Shown piece after piece: positions 63,286-64,000 of a stretch of 64,000 nucleotides of DNA. The notes under the pieces were generated by a model. The model did not search any database and was not told where the DNA came from. It saw only the letters and a program-made list of their open reading frames with translations. Source of the DNA: Pantoea agglomerans NBRC 102470 (GTDB lineage: Bacteria > Pseudomonadota > Gammaproteobacteria > Enterobacterales > Enterobacteriaceae); assembly GCF_001598475.1 (NCBI RefSeq), contig NZ_BCZA01000006.1, positions 186,001 to 250,000 of the forward strand, given 5' to 3'. Both the position numbers and the translations under genes were made by a program. Within the stretch, counting starts at the first letter, position 1, and every line of letters starts with the position of its first letter.

Positions 63286-64000
63286 ATGACGCCAAAAACA
63301 TTGATTCTCGCCCTGGCACTGGCCTGGGCGACACCGCTGCTCGCCGCCGATCAGCCTGTCATCGGCTCTGCCGGGCCGTGGCCAGCCGATTTTATCAAAG
63401 GTGCGGATATCTCATCGCTGGCTGAACTGGAGAAGCAGGGTGCGAAATTCTACAACGCAGATAACCAGCAGCAGGATGCCATCGCCATCCTGAAAGCCAG
63501 CGGCATCAATACCATACGGCTGCGGCTGTGGGTGGATCCCCGCGACGGCAGCGGTCAGACCTACGGTGGTGGCGGCAACGATCTGACGACCACGCTGGCG
63601 CTGGCGAAGCGCGTTAAAGCGGCGGGCCTGAAGCTACTGCTGGATATCCACTACAGCGACTTCTGGACAGACCCAGGCAAGCAGTTCAAGCCCAAAGCCT
63701 GGCAGTCGCTGCCTTTTCCGCAGCTGGAAACCCAGATTCATGACTACACCCGCGACACCATCGCTCGTTTCAAAGCGGACGGTGTGATGCCGGATATCGT
63801 GCAGATTGGCAATGAACTTAACGGTGGCATGCTCTGGCCGGAAGGCAAAAGCTGGGGCCAGAACGGCGGTGAGTTTGATCGGCTGGCCGGTCTGCTGAAA
63901 GCCGGGATCAGCGGGGTGCGTGAGAACCTCAGCGACCCGCATCAGGTGAAGATCATGCTGCACCTGGCTGAGGGCACAAAGAACGACATGTTCCGCTGGT
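63286..64000 (+). CDS. ganB: Arabinogalactan endo-beta-1,4-galactanase (GH53), 3' end beyond window
   Basis: The first 238 residues of a secreted glycosidase that cuts beta-1,4-galactan side chains of pectin. The signal peptide ends near PLLA-AD. GH53 features: FIKGADISSLAELE, FYN, IRLRLWVDPRDG, YGGGGNDL, LLDIHYSDFWTDPGKQ and IGNELNGGMLWP, with Glu177 (codon at 63814) as catalytic acid/base. The nucleophile Glu lies beyond the edge. The start has AAAGGA. Coupled to the importer, it forms a galactan utilisation operon as known in Dickeya and Bacillus. Confidence 0.92.
   Translation, partial: MTPKTLILALALAWATPLLAADQPVIGSAGPWPADFIKGADISSLAELEKQGAKFYNADNQQQDAIAILKASGINTIRLRLWVDPRDGSGQTYGGGGNDLTTTLALAKRVKAAGLKLLLDIHYSDFWTDPGKQFKPKAWQSLPFPQLETQIHDYTRDTIARFKADGVMPDIVQIGNELNGGMLWPEGKSWGQNGGEFDRLAGLLKAGISGVRENLSDPHQVKIMLHLAEGTKNDMFRW

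Noticed and set aside
1..64000. CRISPR array, tRNA genes, complete insertion sequence or known defence island
   Set aside because: No regularly spaced direct repeats, no recognisable cloverleaf and no intact transposase; the only mobile-element traces are the recombinase and terminase fragments.

Overview
The window looks like chromosome of a plant-associated enterobacterium, most likely Erwiniaceae (Pantoea/Erwinia type). This is inferred from gene families (CigR-like protein, SseB, GstA, YiiG-like lipoprotein, a galactan-uptake locus with a GH53 endogalactanase, oxalate decarboxylase) and from GC-rich codon use. There are no rRNA genes, no tRNA that I could recognise, no CRISPR array and no intact insertion sequence.

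Layout. 0-9.7 kb: the 3' end of a P-type ATPase, an AI-2E family exporter, a TetR regulator with a Cif-like epoxide hydrolase, and an operon joining an M20D amidohydrolase to a polar amino acid ABC importer. 9.8-20 kb: small stress and detoxification units, several with their own repressor and visible operators (GST/TetR, TetR/RidA-like), then CigR-like, DUF4142, HxlR with an F420-type reductase, an FAD oxidoreductase, a thymidylate kinase-like protein and SseB. 20-32 kb: a Tat-exported bicupin oxalate decarboxylase, a 1366-residue Bap-like Ig-repeat adhesin, a run of uncharacterised envelope proteins, and a GDYXXLXY/DUF2157 membrane pair. 32-45 kb: an accessory patchwork with phage and recombinase fragments, a second TetR/GST pair, two DUF6434 paralogues, a chemoreceptor, an arginase-family enzyme, a LysR/SDR pair that lost both 5' ends, an ArsR/PLP-enzyme pair and an orphan cheZ. 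45-58 kb: a 2H-phosphoesterase-like protein, DUF4225, GstA with a LysR regulator, an Imm26-like/leucine-rich protein, a YiiG-like lipoprotein, an M48 protease, DUF2628 and a DcrB-like protein. 58.4-64 kb: a galactan locus with a MalK-like ATPase divergent from a binding protein, two permeases and the start of a secreted endo-galactanase that runs off the right edge.

How it works together. Much of the window is 'repressor plus one effector' units. Palindromic operators can be read directly for three TetR proteins (next to the epoxide hydrolase, the first GST and the RidA-like gene) and for an ArsR protein; further palindromes precede the second GST. Carbon and nitrogen acquisition from plant material is represented by the amidohydrolase/importer operon, the galactan locus (with a CRP-like site) and oxalate decarboxylase. 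Motility is represented by a chemoreceptor with a CheR-docking-like tail and by cheZ behind a consensus sigma-28 promoter.

The strongest unexplained structure is a family of short hairpins (arms GTCCGCTT / AAGCGGAC). I found eleven in intergenic gaps, all between about 19.9 and 44.3 kb. They occur in two opposite orientations and sometimes in pairs. The same interval holds three of the five decayed loci, so it behaves as a variable segment inside an otherwise ordinary chromosome.
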